Notes: generated from the sequence alone by a model not told the origin. Positions 8,622-18,709 are shown, counted from the stretch's first letter. The stretch: 64,000 nt of DNA from Alphaproteobacteria bacterium (GCA_021774625.1 JAJFIV010000027.1:62001-126000), one strand, 5' to 3'. A program made the numbers and translations.

Positions 8622-10097
8622 ATGCGAGAAGTCACTGAATCTGAAATAAAATCCAAGATGCGTACGGATAATCCGTGGTGGCAGGACGCGGCCCAAGCAA
8701 AAGCGCGATTTCCTCAACATCGAGCCTATTTCGCACCTTTTTATGGCCTTTTTAAAAAAAGCAAAGCGGAACGGGCCATTGTTGTGATGGGTCCCCGGCA
8801 AGTTGGCAAAACGGTTATTTTGCGTCAAACGATTGAAAAGCTGATTCAGGACGAGATTCCTCATAGGTCTGTTTTTTACGCTTCAATCGATCAGCCAATC
8901 TATACCGGCCTCCGGCTCGAAAAACTTTTACAGCTATTCTGTGATGAAACCGGACAATCCGTCACCGACCCTCTGTATGTTATTTTCGATGAAATTCAAT
9001 ATCTGAAAGACTGGGAAATTCACCTCAAAGCCCTTGTGGATTCCTATCCGCATATCCGTTTTGCCGCCTCTGGTTCCGCCGCCGCCGCCCTGCGCATGAA
9101 AAGCCGGGAGTCAGGCGCAGGCCGTTTTACAGACTTTCCCCTTCCGCCACTGACCTTCTCTGAATTTTGCCAATTCAAGGATAAGGAACCGGTCGCTCTC
9201 ATAGAATCTTTCGGTCTGGAAACGGGTATTCAACACTTCAATACTTTGTTTCATGAGTATATAAATTATGGTGGTTTTCCCGAAATTGTGTTTTCGCCAG
9301 AACCTGAGAGGCAGTTTCCACAATTAATCGGTCAGGATATTGTGGAGCGGGTTCTCCTGCGGGATTTACCAAGTATTTTCGGCATATCGGACCCTCAGGA
9401 ACTCAATAGGCTTTTTGTGACACTTGCTTACAATACTGGTGAAGAAGTGAATCTGGAGACCTTGAGTCAAAAATCAGCCGTCTCCAAACCAACCATCAAG
9501 CGGTATCTGGAATATCTGGAAGCAGCCTTTCTCATTCATAGGCTTTACCGGATTGACCGCAGCGCCAAACGTTTCATGAAGGAAACCACCTTTAAAGTCT
9601 ATCTGACCAACACATCGCTCAGGACAGCATTGTTTGGTCCGGCTTTGCCGGAAGACAAGACCTATGGCCGCTTGGTCGAAACAGCCTTTTTGGGGCAATT
9701 GATTCCTTCTCCCATCGTTAATGCCATATATTATGCCCGATGGCGCGGTGGACAGGGCGAAGTGGATTTCGTCTATCTCCTGCCCGGCGAGCAAGAACCC
9801 CGATGGGCCGCGGAAGTCAAATGGTCAGATCGCGTTGCCAATAGGTTGGACGAATTTAAAGGCCTGGCCTCCTTCATTCGAAATAACAAAAAGCTAATAA
9901 CGGACGACTATGCAGTCCGCATTCTCAGCAAATCCGTTTTCCTGAAAACCAAAATAGCCGATGCAAAAACCATTATCATACCGGCCTCCTGGTGGTGTTA
10001 TTGGGAATCAAAGCGGAATGTGACCGATCTGCTGGGAACAGGAATGCATCCGTCCAAAATTTCAGCTTTGCTGTTTCCCCAAAAGCCGGAGGCGTAG
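8622..10097 (+). CDS. AAA_14/DUF4143 family ATP-binding protein
   Basis: This 491-residue protein belongs to the large, poorly understood group of bacterial and archaeal P-loop ATPases with a C-terminal DUF4143 domain. Walker A is GPRQVGKT (residues ~59-66) and Walker B is [13 protein letters not shown] (~122-134). A sensor-like ASGSAAAAL follows, then a winged-helix-like segment ([31 protein letters not shown]), and near the C-terminus the DUF4143 nuclease-like core GEVDFVYLL...WAAEVKWSD. The last pattern resembles a PD-(D/E)XK fold (D, then E-x-K). The function is unknown. It stands alone with its own two-operator promoter, and its last 36 bp overlap the end of argG on the other strand. Codon use looks more AT-rich than in its neighbours, so horizontal acquisition is possible. 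Confidence 0.85.
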   Translation: MREVTESEIKSKMRTDNPWWQDAAQAKARFPQHRAYFAPFYGLFKKSKAERAIVVMGPRQVGKTVILRQTIEKLIQDEIPHRSVFYASIDQPIYTGLRLEKLLQLFCDETGQSVTDPLYVIFDEIQYLKDWEIHLKALVDSYPHIRFAASGSAAAALRMKSRESGAGRFTDFPLPPLTFSEFCQFKDKEPVALIESFGLETGIQHFNTLFHEYINYGGFPEIVFSPEPERQFPQLIGQDIVERVLLRDLPSIFGISDPQELNRLFVTLAYNTGEEVNLETLSQKSAVSKPTIKRYLEYLEAAFLIHRLYRIDRSAKRFMKETTFKVYLTNTSLRTALFGPALPEDKTYGRLVETAFLGQLIPSPIVNAIYYARWRGGQGEVDFVYLLPGEQEPRWAAEVKWSDRVANRLDEFKGLASFIRNNKKLITDDYAVRILSKSVFLKTKIADAKTIIIPASWWCYWESKRNVTDLLGTGMHPSKISALLFPQKPEA

Positions 10098-11270
10098 GGC
10101 GTTGAGTTTGATGAAGCCTTCGGCATCGCGCTGGTCGTAGACGCTGTCTTCCTCGAAGGTGACATGGGCTTCAGAATAAAGGGAATGGGGGGATTTCCGG
10201 CCCACAACCGTAGCACTACCCTTGTACAGCTTCATCCGCACCGCGCCATCGACTGACGCTTGGCTCTGATCAATGGCCGATTGCAGCATTTCCCGCTCGG
10301 GTGAGAACCAGTAGCCGTTATAAATCAGTTCCGCATAGCGCGGCATCAGTTCATCCTTCAGATGGGCCGCGCCGCGGTCGAGAGTAATGGATTCGATGCC
10401 GCGATGGGCGGCCAGTAAAATGGTGCCGCCGGGCGTTTCATAGATGCCGCGCGATTTCATCCCCACATAGCGGTTTTCCACAATATCGAGCCGGCCGATG
10501 CCATTAGCGCCGCCCAGCATGTTGAGCCGGGCCAAAAGGCTGGCGGGGGACAGTTGCTCGCCGTCAATGGCTACGGCATCCCCCTTGGCGAATTCGATTT
10601 CAATATAGGTGGGGCGGTCCGGAGCTTTTTCCGGCGAGACGGTGCGGGAATAAACATATTCTTCCGCCTCCACCCACGGGTCTTCCAATATTTTTCCCTC
10701 GGACGAAATATGCAGCAGATTGGCATCCTGTGAAAAGGGCGCCTCGCCGCGCTTGTCTTTCAACACCGGGATCTGATGGGCTTCGGCAAATTCTATCAGC
10801 TTTGTGCGCGACGCCAGGTCCCATTCCCGCCACGGGGCAATGACTTTGATTGCGGGATTAAGGGCATAATAGCCGAGCTCGAACCGCACCTGATCATTGC
10901 CCTTGCCGGTGGCGCCATGAGAAACGGCGTCGGCCCCGGTTTCCTTCGCAATCTCGATCTGGCGCTTGGCGATCAAAGGCCGGGCGATGGAGGTGCCCAG
11001 CAGATATTGTCCTTCATAAACCGTGTTGGCGCGGAACATGGGAAAGACATAATCGCGGACAAATTCCTCCCGAAGATCTTCGATAAAAATATCCTTGACG
11101 CCTGCCAGTTCCGCCTTGCGCCTGGCTTCCTCAACTTCGCCGCCCTGACCGAGATCGGCAGTAAAGGTCACGACTTCGCAGCCATAGGTCACCTGCAGCC
11201 ATTTCAGTATGACGGAGGTATCAAGCCCGCCCGAATAGGCGAGAACCACCTTTTTGATCTGATCGGACAT
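10062..11270 (-). CDS. argG: Argininosuccinate synthase
   Basis: ArgG condenses citrulline and aspartate with ATP to argininosuccinate, the penultimate step of arginine synthesis, in the cytosol. The 402 residues match the family. The N-terminal PP-loop motif [18 protein letters not shown] is clear, followed by FTADLGQG, the citrulline/aspartate-binding region [14 protein letters not shown] near residue 115, and PWREWDL. The gene stands alone, with argH not in view. Its 3' end overlaps that of the DUF4143 ATPase gene, and the divergent RidA-like gene begins 123 bp upstream. Confidence 0.97.
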   Translation of the reverse strand: MSDQIKKVVLAYSGGLDTSVILKWLQVTYGCEVVTFTADLGQGGEVEEARRKAELAGVKDIFIEDLREEFVRDYVFPMFRANTVYEGQYLLGTSIARPLIAKRQIEIAKETGADAVSHGATGKGNDQVRFELGYYALNPAIKVIAPWREWDLASRTKLIEFAEAHQIPVLKDKRGEAPFSQDANLLHISSEGKILEDPWVEAEEYVYSRTVSPEKAPDRPTYIEIEFAKGDAVAIDGEQLSPASLLARLNMLGGANGIGRLDIVENRYVGMKSRGIYETPGGTILLAAHRGIESITLDRGAAHLKDELMPRYAELIYNGYWFSPEREMLQSAIDQSQASVDGAVRMKLYKGSATVVGRKSPHSLYSEAHVTFEEDSVYDQRDAEGFIKLNALRLRLLGKQQS

Positions 11271-11393
11271 CCCTTTGTTCCTGTCGTCAAAACGCGCGCG
11301 AGTATAGAAAGAATCAGCCTTTGCTCAAGGGAAACTTTTGCGACAGCCCGCTTTGGGTTATGCTGGTCCGGAAACCACAGACAGGAGGAGCAG

Positions 11394-11864
11394 ATGCGTA
11401 TTCTCACCATAATGGCCACATGCTTATTCGCCACCAGCGCAGCTTGGGCCGATGGCGGCCGCCAGAAGGCGGAAATTATTATCCCGGAAGGCTGGCGGCA
11501 GACCTATGACAATTGGGGCTTTGCCCCCGCCGTCAGGACCGAAGACGGGACCATTTATGTGTCCGGCGTCGTTGCCAGTCTCAGAGGCGAAGGCAGCTAT
11601 GAGGAACAATATGCGGAAGGCTTCAGGGCGGCCCTAGAAACAATCGCAAACATTCTCGAGACAGGCGGTGCGAGCATGGATGATGTGGTGCAGCTTATGA
11701 CTTTTCATACCGATCTTGCTCGTCAGGTCGATACCGCTGTGCGGGTGCGAAAAGAGATGATGAATCCGCCACATCCGGCATGGACGGCGGTGGGGACCAC
11801 GGCTCTGGTTCCCCCATTGGGCGTAACGGAAATTCAGGTGGTGGCAAAAATCGCCCGGGATTAG
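11394..11864 (+). CDS. Exported RidA/YjgF-family protein
   Basis: A 156-residue RidA-superfamily protein with a signal peptide ([19 protein letters not shown]). RidA proteins classically hydrolyse reactive enamine/imine intermediates; exported members are less well understood. Family features are [11 protein letters not shown] near residue 50, the helix [30 protein letters not shown] and the ending [26 protein letters not shown]. The conserved RidA arginine region is changed ([10 protein letters not shown]), so catalytic activity is uncertain. The start is ATG 11394, with AGGAGGAG 3-10 nt upstream. The gene ends in a TTAG four-base overlap with convergent rlmN. Confidence 0.8.
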   Translation: MRILTIMATCLFATSAAWADGGRQKAEIIIPEGWRQTYDNWGFAPAVRTEDGTIYVSGVVASLRGEGSYEEQYAEGFRAALETIANILETGGASMDDVVQLMTFHTDLARQVDTAVRVRKEMMNPPHPAWTAVGTTALVPPLGVTEIQVVAKIARD

Positions 11865-13009
11865 GCGCGGCGGCTTTTCCGCAATTTCTCGCTGGCCGAT
11901 TTAAGCTGGCCGCAGGCGGCCATGATATCACGGCCGCGCGGCGTGCGGACAGGCGCGGATATGCCCATGGAAAAGACAAGATCGGAAAAACGCCTGATCC
12001 TGTCGTCGCTGGAACATTCGTAAATGCTGCCCGGCCAGGGATTGAACGGGATAAGATTGACCTTGGCCGGCAGATCATATGCGCGCAGCAGCCGCACCAG
12101 CTCTTTTGCATCGGCATCCGAATCATTTTTGTCTTTCAGCATCACATATTCAAACGTGATGCGTCGGGCATTGTGGGTGCCGGGATAAGCCCGGCAGGCC
12201 TTCAGCAGCTCTTCCAGCGGATATTTTTTGTTAAGCGGCACGATTTCATCGCGGATTTCATTTGTCACCGCATGGAGCGATACCGCAAGATTGACGCCGA
12301 TTTCCTCGCCGCAACGCTGCATCTCGGGCACGACACCGGCGGTCGACAGCGTAATGCGCCGCCGTGACAGTTGCACGCCTTCCTCATCCATCAGGATTTG
12401 CAGCGCCTGTTTGACATGGTCGAAATTATACAAAGGCTCGCCCATGCCCATCATGACGATGTTGGTGACTTTTCGGCCTTCGGTCGAGGCTGGCCATTCG
12501 CCGAGATCATCCCGGGCGATCATCAACTGACCGACAATTTCGCCGGCCGTCAGATTGCGAACAAGCCGCTGGGTGCCGGTATGGCAGAAACGGCAGTTCA
12601 ACGTACAGCCGACCTGGCTGGAGATACAGAGCGTGCCGCGGTCCTCTTCCGGAATATAAACGCACTCCGCTTCGCTGCCGTCGGCGAATTTGACCAGATA
12701 TTTCCGGGTGCCGTCCTCGGAATACTGGGCATCGGTTATTTCCGGGCGGCCAATGATGAAACGCGCCACCAGCAATGTGCGAACCTGTTTCGCCACATTG
12801 CCCATGGCCTCAAAATCCGTAACGCCCCGGTGATAGACCCAATGCCAGATCTGGCCGGCCCGCATGCGGGCCTGTCTTTCCGGCACGCCGGCCGCAATCA
12901 GCGCCGTCCGCAATTCGTCCCGCGACAAACCAAGAATGTCGGTCAGCCCGTTTGCCGATAGAGGCGCGCGGGGGGCGACAAGGGGATCAATCGCACCGGG
13001 TATCTGCAT
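11861..13009 (-). CDS. rlmN: Dual-specificity 23S rRNA/tRNA adenine-C2 methyltransferase RlmN
   Basis: RlmN is a radical-SAM enzyme that methylates C2 of A2503 in 23S rRNA and A37 of some tRNAs. The CX3CX2C cluster motif is [14 protein letters not shown], the SAM-site GMGEP motif is [12 protein letters not shown], and the family ending IMAACGQLK carries the conserved mechanistic cysteine. I place the start at the Met of [10 protein letters not shown] (13009), giving 382 residues. An upstream in-frame Met at 13066 would overlap the preceding gene. It lies just downstream of the IalB-like gene on the same strand. Confidence 0.95.
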   Translation of the reverse strand: MQIPGAIDPLVAPRAPLSANGLTDILGLSRDELRTALIAAGVPERQARMRAGQIWHWVYHRGVTDFEAMGNVAKQVRTLLVARFIIGRPEITDAQYSEDGTRKYLVKFADGSEAECVYIPEEDRGTLCISSQVGCTLNCRFCHTGTQRLVRNLTAGEIVGQLMIARDDLGEWPASTEGRKVTNIVMMGMGEPLYNFDHVKQALQILMDEEGVQLSRRRITLSTAGVVPEMQRCGEEIGVNLAVSLHAVTNEIRDEIVPLNKKYPLEELLKACRAYPGTHNARRITFEYVMLKDKNDSDADAKELVRLLRAYDLPAKVNLIPFNPWPGSIYECSSDDRIRRFSDLVFSMGISAPVRTPRGRDIMAACGQLKSASEKLRKSRRA

Positions 13010-13040
13010 GTTCAGATCTTTCTTTCCAACAGAATAATCG

Positions 13041-13568
13041 TCAGGGACAGGCCTTGCTAATGGCACCGTAGGCCGCTGTAAAGCCCGAAAGCGAATAGCG
13101 GTCGGTCGTGTCGGTCCCCCGCGATGAGGTGCCGTTGACGGTCATGCGGTTGCCGCGCTTCATGGCAGTGACCATATTGGCGTCATCGCGCGGTGTTCTC
13201 AGCCATGCCCCGTCGCCCTGGGTAAAGAGTGTGTATTTACCGCCATCAATGTTGGCCGATACGGAAGAACCATTGCGAAAGGGGTAACCGGCAATGATAT
13301 TGACCTCATCCCTGACCTTGGCCTTGGGACGGTGGGTGATGGTGATATAAATTTCTCCGCGTCGGACATTTTTTGGATTCGAGGTCCAGGATTTCGGGAC
13401 CGAGATCATGTAACAGACCATCTCGCCGTTATCCCGCTTGATGGTAAAGGCATCCCAGTCGCGAAAGCTGCCCAGCAGATCACGTTTGTCCGCATGGGCC
13501 GAGCCGCTGAACAGCAGGGTGGAGAAGACGAGTAAAAAGCATATCATGAAAGCTCTGGATATTATCAT
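13041..13568 (-). CDS. Invasion-associated locus B (IalB) family protein
   Basis: A 175-residue secreted protein with a clear signal peptide ending SGSAHA. The body matches the IalB family named after a Bartonella protein implicated in erythrocyte invasion. Relatives are common in free-living alphaproteobacteria, so the name does not imply virulence. Recognisable elements are [11 protein letters not shown] near the mature N-terminus, [23 protein letters not shown], the [22 protein letters not shown] block, and a final cysteine (ISKACP) that probably pairs with the earlier Cys. It ends 31 bp upstream of the rlmN start on the same strand and lies 4 bp from the RNA methyltransferase gene. Confidence 0.85.
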   Translation of the reverse strand: MIISRAFMICFLLVFSTLLFSGSAHADKRDLLGSFRDWDAFTIKRDNGEMVCYMISVPKSWTSNPKNVRRGEIYITITHRPKAKVRDEVNIIAGYPFRNGSSVSANIDGGKYTLFTQGDGAWLRTPRDDANMVTAMKRGNRMTVNGTSSRGTDTTDRYSLSGFTAAYGAISKACP

Positions 13569-13572
13569 TCGG

Positions 13573-14118
13573 TTATCTGATCTCGTTTTTTAAAGTTCGA
13601 ATATGCGGCCCGCCGCGTACATGCGGCGGCTGTTCAATCGGATCGCCCGAGGGTGTGACCGGCCTTTCGGCAAATCCACCAAGCAGGCGCAACCGATCAT
13701 ACATCACAATTGCCCCGGCGGTGGCAACATTCAGCGAGAATTTTGTCGGAATTTTGATCACATGATCACATTCGGCCAAAATTTCATCCGGCAGGGAGTA
13801 ACGCTCCGATCCCATAATATAGGCCGCACTGGCGGGATGGCGAAACGAGGGCAGGTCGGTGGCCTCTTCCGTTAATTCCACGCCTACCAGCAGGCAACCC
13901 TTCGGCAGAGTTAATTTATCAAGCGCATCATACTCATAAAAAGGAATGGCGGCGGCGGTTTTGCTGGTGTCGGTTCCCACCTTGGCGAGGCTTTCTTCAT
14001 ATTTCGGCCGAACCGAAAAGACAAAGGCCGCGCCAAAGCCATGAGCGGTGCGAATCAGATTGCCCATATTGCCCGCCTTGGATGCTCCAACAATGCCGAT
14101 GGCAAAATATCCGCGCAT
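13573..14118 (-). CDS. TrmH/SpoU-family RNA methyltransferase
   Basis: A 181-residue minimal SPOUT methyltransferase without an extra RNA-binding domain. The three knot motifs are visible: VGASKAGNMGNLIRTAHGFGA, AAYIMGSERYSLPDEI, and VIKIPTKFSLNVATAGAIVMYDR. Enzymes of this size modify tRNA or rRNA 2'-O-ribose; the target cannot be read from the sequence. The start is ATG 14118, with GAGGAGA about 9 nt upstream. A reading extended upstream runs into the antisense of the CoA-transferase gene and is not used. The C-terminal tail (residues ~155-181) is family-divergent and proline-rich. Confidence 0.87.
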   Translation of the reverse strand: MRGYFAIGIVGASKAGNMGNLIRTAHGFGAAFVFSVRPKYEESLAKVGTDTSKTAAAIPFYEYDALDKLTLPKGCLLVGVELTEEATDLPSFRHPASAAYIMGSERYSLPDEILAECDHVIKIPTKFSLNVATAGAIVMYDRLRLLGGFAERPVTPSGDPIEQPPHVRGGPHIRTLKNEIR

Positions 14119-14238
14119 GAAACTCCGTCTCCTCAGGTTTGATTTATGGCGGAATAGACGGCATGCGTCAAATTGCGGCCGAGAGCCCCTTGACCCGCAC
14201 CGCGCTGCCGCATACACCAAGGAAAAGGGAGCCTTGAT

Positions 14239-14946
14239 ATGAATAAAATTTATCGGGATGCGGCGGCGGCGCTGGATGGCCTGTTTTTCGACGGCATGAC
14301 CATTATGGCAGGCGGCTTCGGACTTTGCGGTATTCCGGAAAATCTGATCGGCGCCCTGCGTGATTCGGGCGTCAGGGACCTCACCGTTATTTCCAACAAT
14401 GCGGGCGTTGATGATTTCGGCCTCGGCCTTTTGCTGCAGACCCGACAGATTAAAAAGATGGTTTCCTCCTATGTGGGCGAGAACAAGACCTTCGAGCGGC
14501 AATATCTGAATAACGAGCTGGAGCTTGAATTCAATCCGCAGGGCACGCTGGCCGAGCGCATCCGGGCGGGCGGCGCGGGCATTCCCGGCTTTTACACTAA
14601 AACCGGCGTCGGCACCCTGATCGCCGAAGGCAAGGAGCACAAGGATTTCAGCGGTGAAACCTACATCATGGAAACCGGCCTCAAAGCTGACCTCTCTCTC
14701 GTCAAGGCCTGGAAAGCCGACACCGAAGGCAATCTCATCTACCGCAAGACCGCCCGCAACTTTAACCCGATGATGGCGACGGCAGGCAAAGTGACCGTGG
14801 CGGAAGTCGAGGAAATCGTTGAAAAAGGCGCGCTCGACCCCGACTGCATCCACACCCCGGGCATTTTCGTCCAGCGCCTGATCAAGGGCGCGGTCTATGA
14901 AAAACGCATTGAGCAACGAACCACCCGCAAGAAGGAGGCCGTCTGA
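14239..14946 (+). CDS. scoA: 3-oxoacid CoA-transferase subunit A
   Basis: Subunit A (235 aa) of a two-subunit succinyl-CoA:3-ketoacid CoA-transferase, which moves CoA from succinyl-CoA to acetoacetate or similar acids for entry into the TCA cycle. The N-terminal [20 protein letters not shown] and the oxyanion-loop [10 protein letters not shown] motifs are clear, as are [14 protein letters not shown] and [17 protein letters not shown] (AAAGGGAG) precedes the ATG. The stop codon shares its last base with the subunit B start (TGATG), indicating translational coupling. A GcdA or AtoD-type role with a related substrate is possible. Confidence 0.92.
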   Translation: MNKIYRDAAAALDGLFFDGMTIMAGGFGLCGIPENLIGALRDSGVRDLTVISNNAGVDDFGLGLLLQTRQIKKMVSSYVGENKTFERQYLNNELELEFNPQGTLAERIRAGGAGIPGFYTKTGVGTLIAEGKEHKDFSGETYIMETGLKADLSLVKAWKADTEGNLIYRKTARNFNPMMATAGKVTVAEVEEIVEKGALDPDCIHTPGIFVQRLIKGAVYEKRIEQRTTRKKEAV

Positions 14947-15593
14947 TGCCCTGGACCCGCGATGACATGGCCGAACGGGCCGCGAAGGAACTGAAGGACG
15001 GATTTTATGTCAATCTGGGGATCGGCATTCCGACCCTGGTCGCCAATTACATTCCGGATGGCATCGACGTCACCCTGCAATCGGAAAATGGCATGCTGGG
15101 CATGGGGCCGTTTCCCTATGAGGACGAGGTAGATGCGGACCTGATCAATGCCGGCAAACAGACCATCACGGAACTCAATCGCACCAGCTATTTTTCCTCC
15201 GCCGACAGTTTTGCCATGATCCGCGGCGGGCATATTGACCTTTCCATTCTCGGCGCCATGGAAGTGGCGGAAAATGGCGATCTCGCCAACTGGATGATCC
15301 CCGGCAAGATGGTCAAGGGTATGGGCGGCGCCATGGACCTGGTGGCCGGCGTCAAGCGCGTCGTCGTGATCATGGATCACACCAACAAGGCCGGCGAAAG
15401 CAAATTCAAGCAGGCCTGCACTTTGCCGCTGACCGGCACCGATGTGGTCGATATGCTGATCACTGATCTTGGCGTCTTCGAGCGGAATGGGTCCGGAGCT
15501 TTTATGCTCACAGAACTCGCACCGGATGTGACCGTTGATGAGGTTAAGGCCAAGACGGAAGCGGCCATTGAGGTTGGCAATCATCTCTCCTGA
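14946..15593 (+). CDS. scoB: 3-oxoacid CoA-transferase subunit B
   Basis: Subunit B (215 aa), the catalytic partner of the preceding gene. The active-site glutamate lies in the motif LQSENGMLGMGPFPYEDE near residue 46, and the glycine-rich stretch YVNLGIGIPTLVANYIP precedes it. Further family segments are RGGHIDLSILGAMEV and MDLVAGVKRVVVIMDH. The A and B subunits of this family form an alpha2beta2 enzyme. The operon contains only these two genes; no thiolase or hydroxybutyrate dehydrogenase is nearby, so the in vivo substrate is inferred from the family alone. Confidence 0.93.
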   Translation: MPWTRDDMAERAAKELKDGFYVNLGIGIPTLVANYIPDGIDVTLQSENGMLGMGPFPYEDEVDADLINAGKQTITELNRTSYFSSADSFAMIRGGHIDLSILGAMEVAENGDLANWMIPGKMVKGMGGAMDLVAGVKRVVVIMDHTNKAGESKFKQACTLPLTGTDVVDMLITDLGVFERNGSGAFMLTELAPDVTVDEVKAKTEAAIEVGNHLS

Positions 15594-15667
15594 TATGCGT
15601 TAATTGCATAGCTTCAAATCAAACCTTCTTCTGGTAATTCAGTTCCGGTCGCACTAGGTTCTGGCCC

Positions 15668-16555
15668 GTGAGCTCAAAGCATCCCCTCTCAAATGCCGCA
15701 AAAGGCGCGGCCTATATGCTGGTTTCCGCCGTTGCCTTTGCTTTTCTGTGGGCGGTGATCCGGCTGGCTTCTGCCGAGATGCACACAACGCTGGTGGTTT
15801 TTTACCGCACCCTGGTCGGCGTTCTGGTCCTCTCACCCTTCCTGATCCGCCATGGCCGGACCGCCCTTAAAACCAGCTATTTTCGCCTTCATCTGCTCCG
15901 CGGCATATCCGCCCTCATTGCCACTTACGGCGTTTTTTACGCGGTGACGGTCACGCCGCTGGCCGATGTGGTGGCCATCAGCTATACGGCGCCGCTGTTT
16001 GCGGCCCTTGGCGCGGTTTTCCTTCTGAAGGAAAAAATTCGCATCCGGCGCATCACGGCGATGATTATCGGCTTTCTCGGGGTCCTGATCGTTATCCGCC
16101 CCGGCCTTGAAACCGTGACGCCCGGCGTGATCGCGGCGCTGGTCGCCTCGGTTGCCATCGCCGGATCGCTTTTGACCGTCAAAGCGCTGTCCCGCACGGA
16201 AAATGCCCGCACCATTGTCGCCTATGCGTTTTTGTTTGTGGCACCGTTTTCGCTTGCAGCGGCCATACCCTATTGGACCTGGCCGGATTTCCATCAACTG
16301 CTGTTGCTGATCGCCACCGGGTTGCTGGCGACACTGGGCCAGATCACCCTTGCCAAGGCCTTCGCCCTCAGCGAAGCAACCGCCGTTTTACCGCTGGATT
16401 ATATCCGGCTGTTGATTGCCGCGGCGCTGGGTTTTATGATCTTCGGCGAGCGTATCGACATATGGACGGTGCTGGGCGCGGCGCTTATCCTCGTTTCCAC
16501 GGTCTATAACGCCCACCGCGAAGCGAAGCTCGCACAGATAGGGCGCGCCGGTTAG
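15668..16555 (+). CDS. DMT-superfamily (EamA) transporter
   Basis: A 295-residue inner-membrane protein with about ten hydrophobic helices in two EamA repeats. Repeat 1 includes VVFYRTLVGVLVLSPFL and TPLADVVAISYTAPLFAALG, followed by LLKEKIRIRR. Repeat 2 includes LLLIATGLLATLGQITLAKAFAL, SEATAVLPLDYIRLLIAAALG and IFGERIDIWTVLGAALIL. Such proteins export metabolites or amino acids; the substrate cannot be predicted. Translation begins at GTG 15668. The last codon overlaps the convergent YkvA-family gene by the four bases TTAG. Confidence 0.88.
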   Translation: MSSKHPLSNAAKGAAYMLVSAVAFAFLWAVIRLASAEMHTTLVVFYRTLVGVLVLSPFLIRHGRTALKTSYFRLHLLRGISALIATYGVFYAVTVTPLADVVAISYTAPLFAALGAVFLLKEKIRIRRITAMIIGFLGVLIVIRPGLETVTPGVIAALVASVAIAGSLLTVKALSRTENARTIVAYAFLFVAPFSLAAAIPYWTWPDFHQLLLLIATGLLATLGQITLAKAFALSEATAVLPLDYIRLLIAAALGFMIFGERIDIWTVLGAALILVSTVYNAHREAKLAQIGRAG

Positions 16556-16944
16556 AGGTTTGGCTTTTTTGGAATTTTCAGCAGCGCCTTTTGCGCCTTC
16601 GCATAATGCCGGGGCCGCATATAGGCGGAAATAGCCGTCATCGCAGCCGTCAATACGGAAGCGTCATCGGCAAAGCCGAAGCCGGCGATAAAATCAGGAA
16701 TCATGTCGGTTGGCACGATAAAATAACCCAATGCCGCAAACAGAATGCCCTTAATCCGCGCGGGGGTTTTTTCGTCCCGGGCACAATACCAGGCGGCCAC
16801 GGCATCCTCCGAAAAAGGAATCTGGCCGGCGGTTTTTCTGATTTTCCGCCAGAACCCTTTTTCGACACGCCTTTCATCCTGCCACGCCTCGCCGGCGGAT
16901 GGCGGATTGGCCTCCCTGTCGCTGATCATAGGTGCGTCGTTCAT
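16552..16944 (-). CDS. YkvA family (DUF1232) protein
   Basis: A 130-residue protein with the DUF1232 core: IKGILFAALGYFIVPTDMIPDFIAGFGFADDASVLTAA in consecutive pieces, where YFIVPTDMIPDFI is the family signature, about residues 70-83. DUF1232 proteins are small membrane-associated proteins of unknown function. The N-terminal part (residues 1-40) is charged and probably cytosolic. The start is uncertain: I use the ATG at 16944 (MNDAPMISDRE), but an in-frame TTG at 16989 would add 15 residues. No good Shine-Dalgarno is seen for either. Confidence 0.78.
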   Translation of the reverse strand: MNDAPMISDREANPPSAGEAWQDERRVEKGFWRKIRKTAGQIPFSEDAVAAWYCARDEKTPARIKGILFAALGYFIVPTDMIPDFIAGFGFADDASVLTAAMTAISAYMRPRHYAKAQKALLKIPKKPNL

Positions 16945-17007
16945 TATAAAGGGGAATATGGTGTCGGCGCGACCATTTTCCAATAGCAAGGGTCAGGATC
17001 AAAATCC

Positions 17008-17580
17008 TTAATAATCCAGGATGAAACGAACCCCGACGCGGCGGAAGGGCTTGTCCACATAGCCATTGGTGAAATAAGGGCCCGTCATGCCGGTCGCACG
17101 GCGAAAGCGCCAGTTAAGGGACGTCCGGCTCGCCGGGTAAAAAGAAAGCGCATCATCCTTCATGATATTGAAATCCAGAAGTATTTGCGCCGAGATGGGA
17201 AGTGCTTCGATATTTCCTGCCGGTGTCGGCGGTTGCCAACTATCCGCTGGAAGCGGCAGAAACATTTCCTTTCCCTGCGGGGCCGGCGCCTCTTCCAAAA
17301 AATACCGGGGCCATTTGGATGCTTGACGTTCATGAAGGTCGGCCAGGACGGTCCAATGACAGAACTCTTCCAGCGCAGTCTTTATCCGGATCGCAAAATC
17401 CGGCTGAATACAAACCAGTAAGAAGGTCTTATCGCCGGGCATGGAAGGATCAGGCAGGGCCGCATCTTCGGCAACGGCGGTAGCGGAAAGCGCAAAAACA
17501 AGCAAAGCGGCATCCAGGGCATAAAGTGTTCGTCTCAACACCCGAAAATGCATCCGGCGGTAAGAAAGCTGTAACTTCAT
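17008..17580 (-). CDS. Exported protein of unknown function
   Basis: I do not recognise this 190-residue protein. A basic N-terminus (MKLQLSYRRMHFRVLRR) is followed by the hydrophobic segment ALDAALLVFALSATAVAEDA, which looks like a signal peptide cleaved after AVA. The mature part holds two cysteines that could pair (LVCIQPDF and EEFCHWTV). The C-terminus ends KPFRRVGVRFILDY, an aromatic residue after alternating hydrophobics, which is compatible with a small outer-membrane or periplasmic beta-protein. The start at 17580 is chosen because AAAGGGAG lies 11 nt upstream. Longer readings would run into the tRNA-Arg region. It stands alone between YkvA and the tRNA. Confidence 0.55.
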   Translation of the reverse strand: MKLQLSYRRMHFRVLRRTLYALDAALLVFALSATAVAEDAALPDPSMPGDKTFLLVCIQPDFAIRIKTALEEFCHWTVLADLHERQASKWPRYFLEEAPAPQGKEMFLPLPADSWQPPTPAGNIEALPISAQILLDFNIMKDDALSFYPASRTSLNWRFRRATGMTGPYFTNGYVDKPFRRVGVRFILDY

Positions 17581-17732
17581 GAGCCCGGGGCTCCCTTTCC
17601 GCATATAAGCTTCCGCCCGATTTCTTAATAAAATCTTACGGCGGACGGACGGAGAGTGCGAATCCGGTTTGCCAAATCCGTTTCGATCAAGTAGGGTGCG
17701 GCCCGCGCCGGGATGATATACTGGCGCCCTTC

Positions 17733-17809
<77 letters not shown>

Positions 17810-18058
17810 ATTCTTCAAATAAATCAAAGACTTGTATGTTCACAAAATGTTCCTGTGGCCTCTGTATCGCGGTCTGGCCGGACAAGGGCAAATTTAAGCG
17901 CCGTTTTCCCGCGCCGCATGACCGGAAATTCCTGCTTTGGTGCCAGGGGCCGCTCCATACGCATTTGCGCCGGCTTTGTCCGGTTTTTGAGGGGTGGGCG
18001 GAGCCTCTGGGGGGAGGATTGGGGGAGGATAAGGCCCCGCCCGGTCTCAACGTGTCAT
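17810..18058. other. Intergenic stretch with G-rich inverted repeat
   Basis: No gene is supported between the tRNA and the end of ahpC. A weak CCGG/CCGG hairpin followed by five T residues (about 17970-17989) may end the tRNA transcript. Next comes an 11-bp inverted repeat with one mismatch: GGGCGGAGCCT (17996-18006) and AGGCCCCGCCC (18032-18042). Its loop is very G-rich (GGGGGG, GGGGG) and could form a G-quadruplex on the plus strand. On the minus strand it lies 17 nt past the ahpC stop and may act in 3'-end formation. Confidence 0.5.
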
Positions 18059-18604
18059 TTACGCAGCAGGCTGTAGTATTTCTTCGCCCTGCTGCCAGTT
18101 ACAGGGACACAATTTGTCCGTCTGTAACGCATCAAGAACGCGCAGAACCTCCTTCGGGTTCCGTCCCACGCTTAAATCATTGACGGAGGCAAAACGGATG
18201 ACGCCGTCCGGATCGATAATAAAGGTCGCGCGCAGGGCTACGCCTTCGCTTCGCTCCAGAATCCCAAGCGCTGCGGACAATTCTTTTTTATTATCCGCCA
18301 GCCAGGGAAAGGATACCGCACCGAGATCCTCCCGCGACTGCCGCCAGGCGAGATGCACAAAATCAGTATCGGTGCTGGCGCCCAGCAAAACCGCATTGCG
18401 GGCGGAAAATTCTTCGTTCATTTCATCAAAGGCCAGAATTTCCGTCGGACAGACAAAGGTGAAATCCTTTGGCCAGAAAAACAGGATTTTCCATTTACCC
18501 TCAAAAGACTGATCGGAAATCCGTTCAAAATCGTCGCTCGGCAGAGCGCTGCCCTTTATGGCTTTCAAATTAAAAGCCGGTAATTTATCGCCTACGGTCA
18601 GCAT
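18059..18604 (-). CDS. ahpC: AhpC-type peroxiredoxin
   Basis: A 181-residue 2-Cys peroxiredoxin that reduces hydrogen peroxide, organic peroxides and peroxynitrite in the cytosol. The peroxidatic cysteine is in [16 protein letters not shown] near residue 60. The C-terminus carries two further cysteines, [11 protein letters not shown], as in the mycobacterial AhpC type, which is often recycled by AhpD rather than AhpF; no reductase is visible here. The start is ATG 18604 ([11 protein letters not shown]), with GGAGGAA 6 nt upstream. It is divergent from an OxyR gene, a classical regulator-target pair. Confidence 0.94.
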   Translation of the reverse strand: MLTVGDKLPAFNLKAIKGSALPSDDFERISDQSFEGKWKILFFWPKDFTFVCPTEILAFDEMNEEFSARNAVLLGASTDTDFVHLAWRQSREDLGAVSFPWLADNKKELSAALGILERSEGVALRATFIIDPDGVIRFASVNDLSVGRNPKEVLRVLDALQTDKLCPCNWQQGEEILQPAA

Positions 18605-18709
18605 GGCTGTTTCCTCCATTAAGGTTCATGAATTTCATAGACAGAAGTATGGCAAAGGATTAGAAATCGATCCAATGGATATATTAAATTTCATTAATCG
18701 GTAATTTCG
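18605..18709. promoter_or_regulatory. ahpC/oxyR divergent control region
   Basis: This 105-bp region separates ahpC and oxyR. It contains the perfect palindrome ATCCA-A-TGGAT at 18670-18680 with outer AT pairs (AAT and ATT three positions out), and ATAG near 18640. LysR proteins bind such interrupted palindromes, so this is the likely OxyR site controlling both genes. It does not match the E. coli four-box ATAG consensus well, so the exact site is inferred. Confidence 0.5.

Noticed and set aside
14119-14916. N-terminal extension of the RNA methyltransferase to 447 residues
   Set aside because: The extension is antisense to the CoA-transferase subunit A gene; the SPOUT fold starts at 14118 with a good ribosome site.
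17836-18183. 115-residue plus-strand frame after the tRNA
   Set aside because: It runs into antisense of ahpC, and its first part covers the G-rich inverted repeat; no protein-like pattern.
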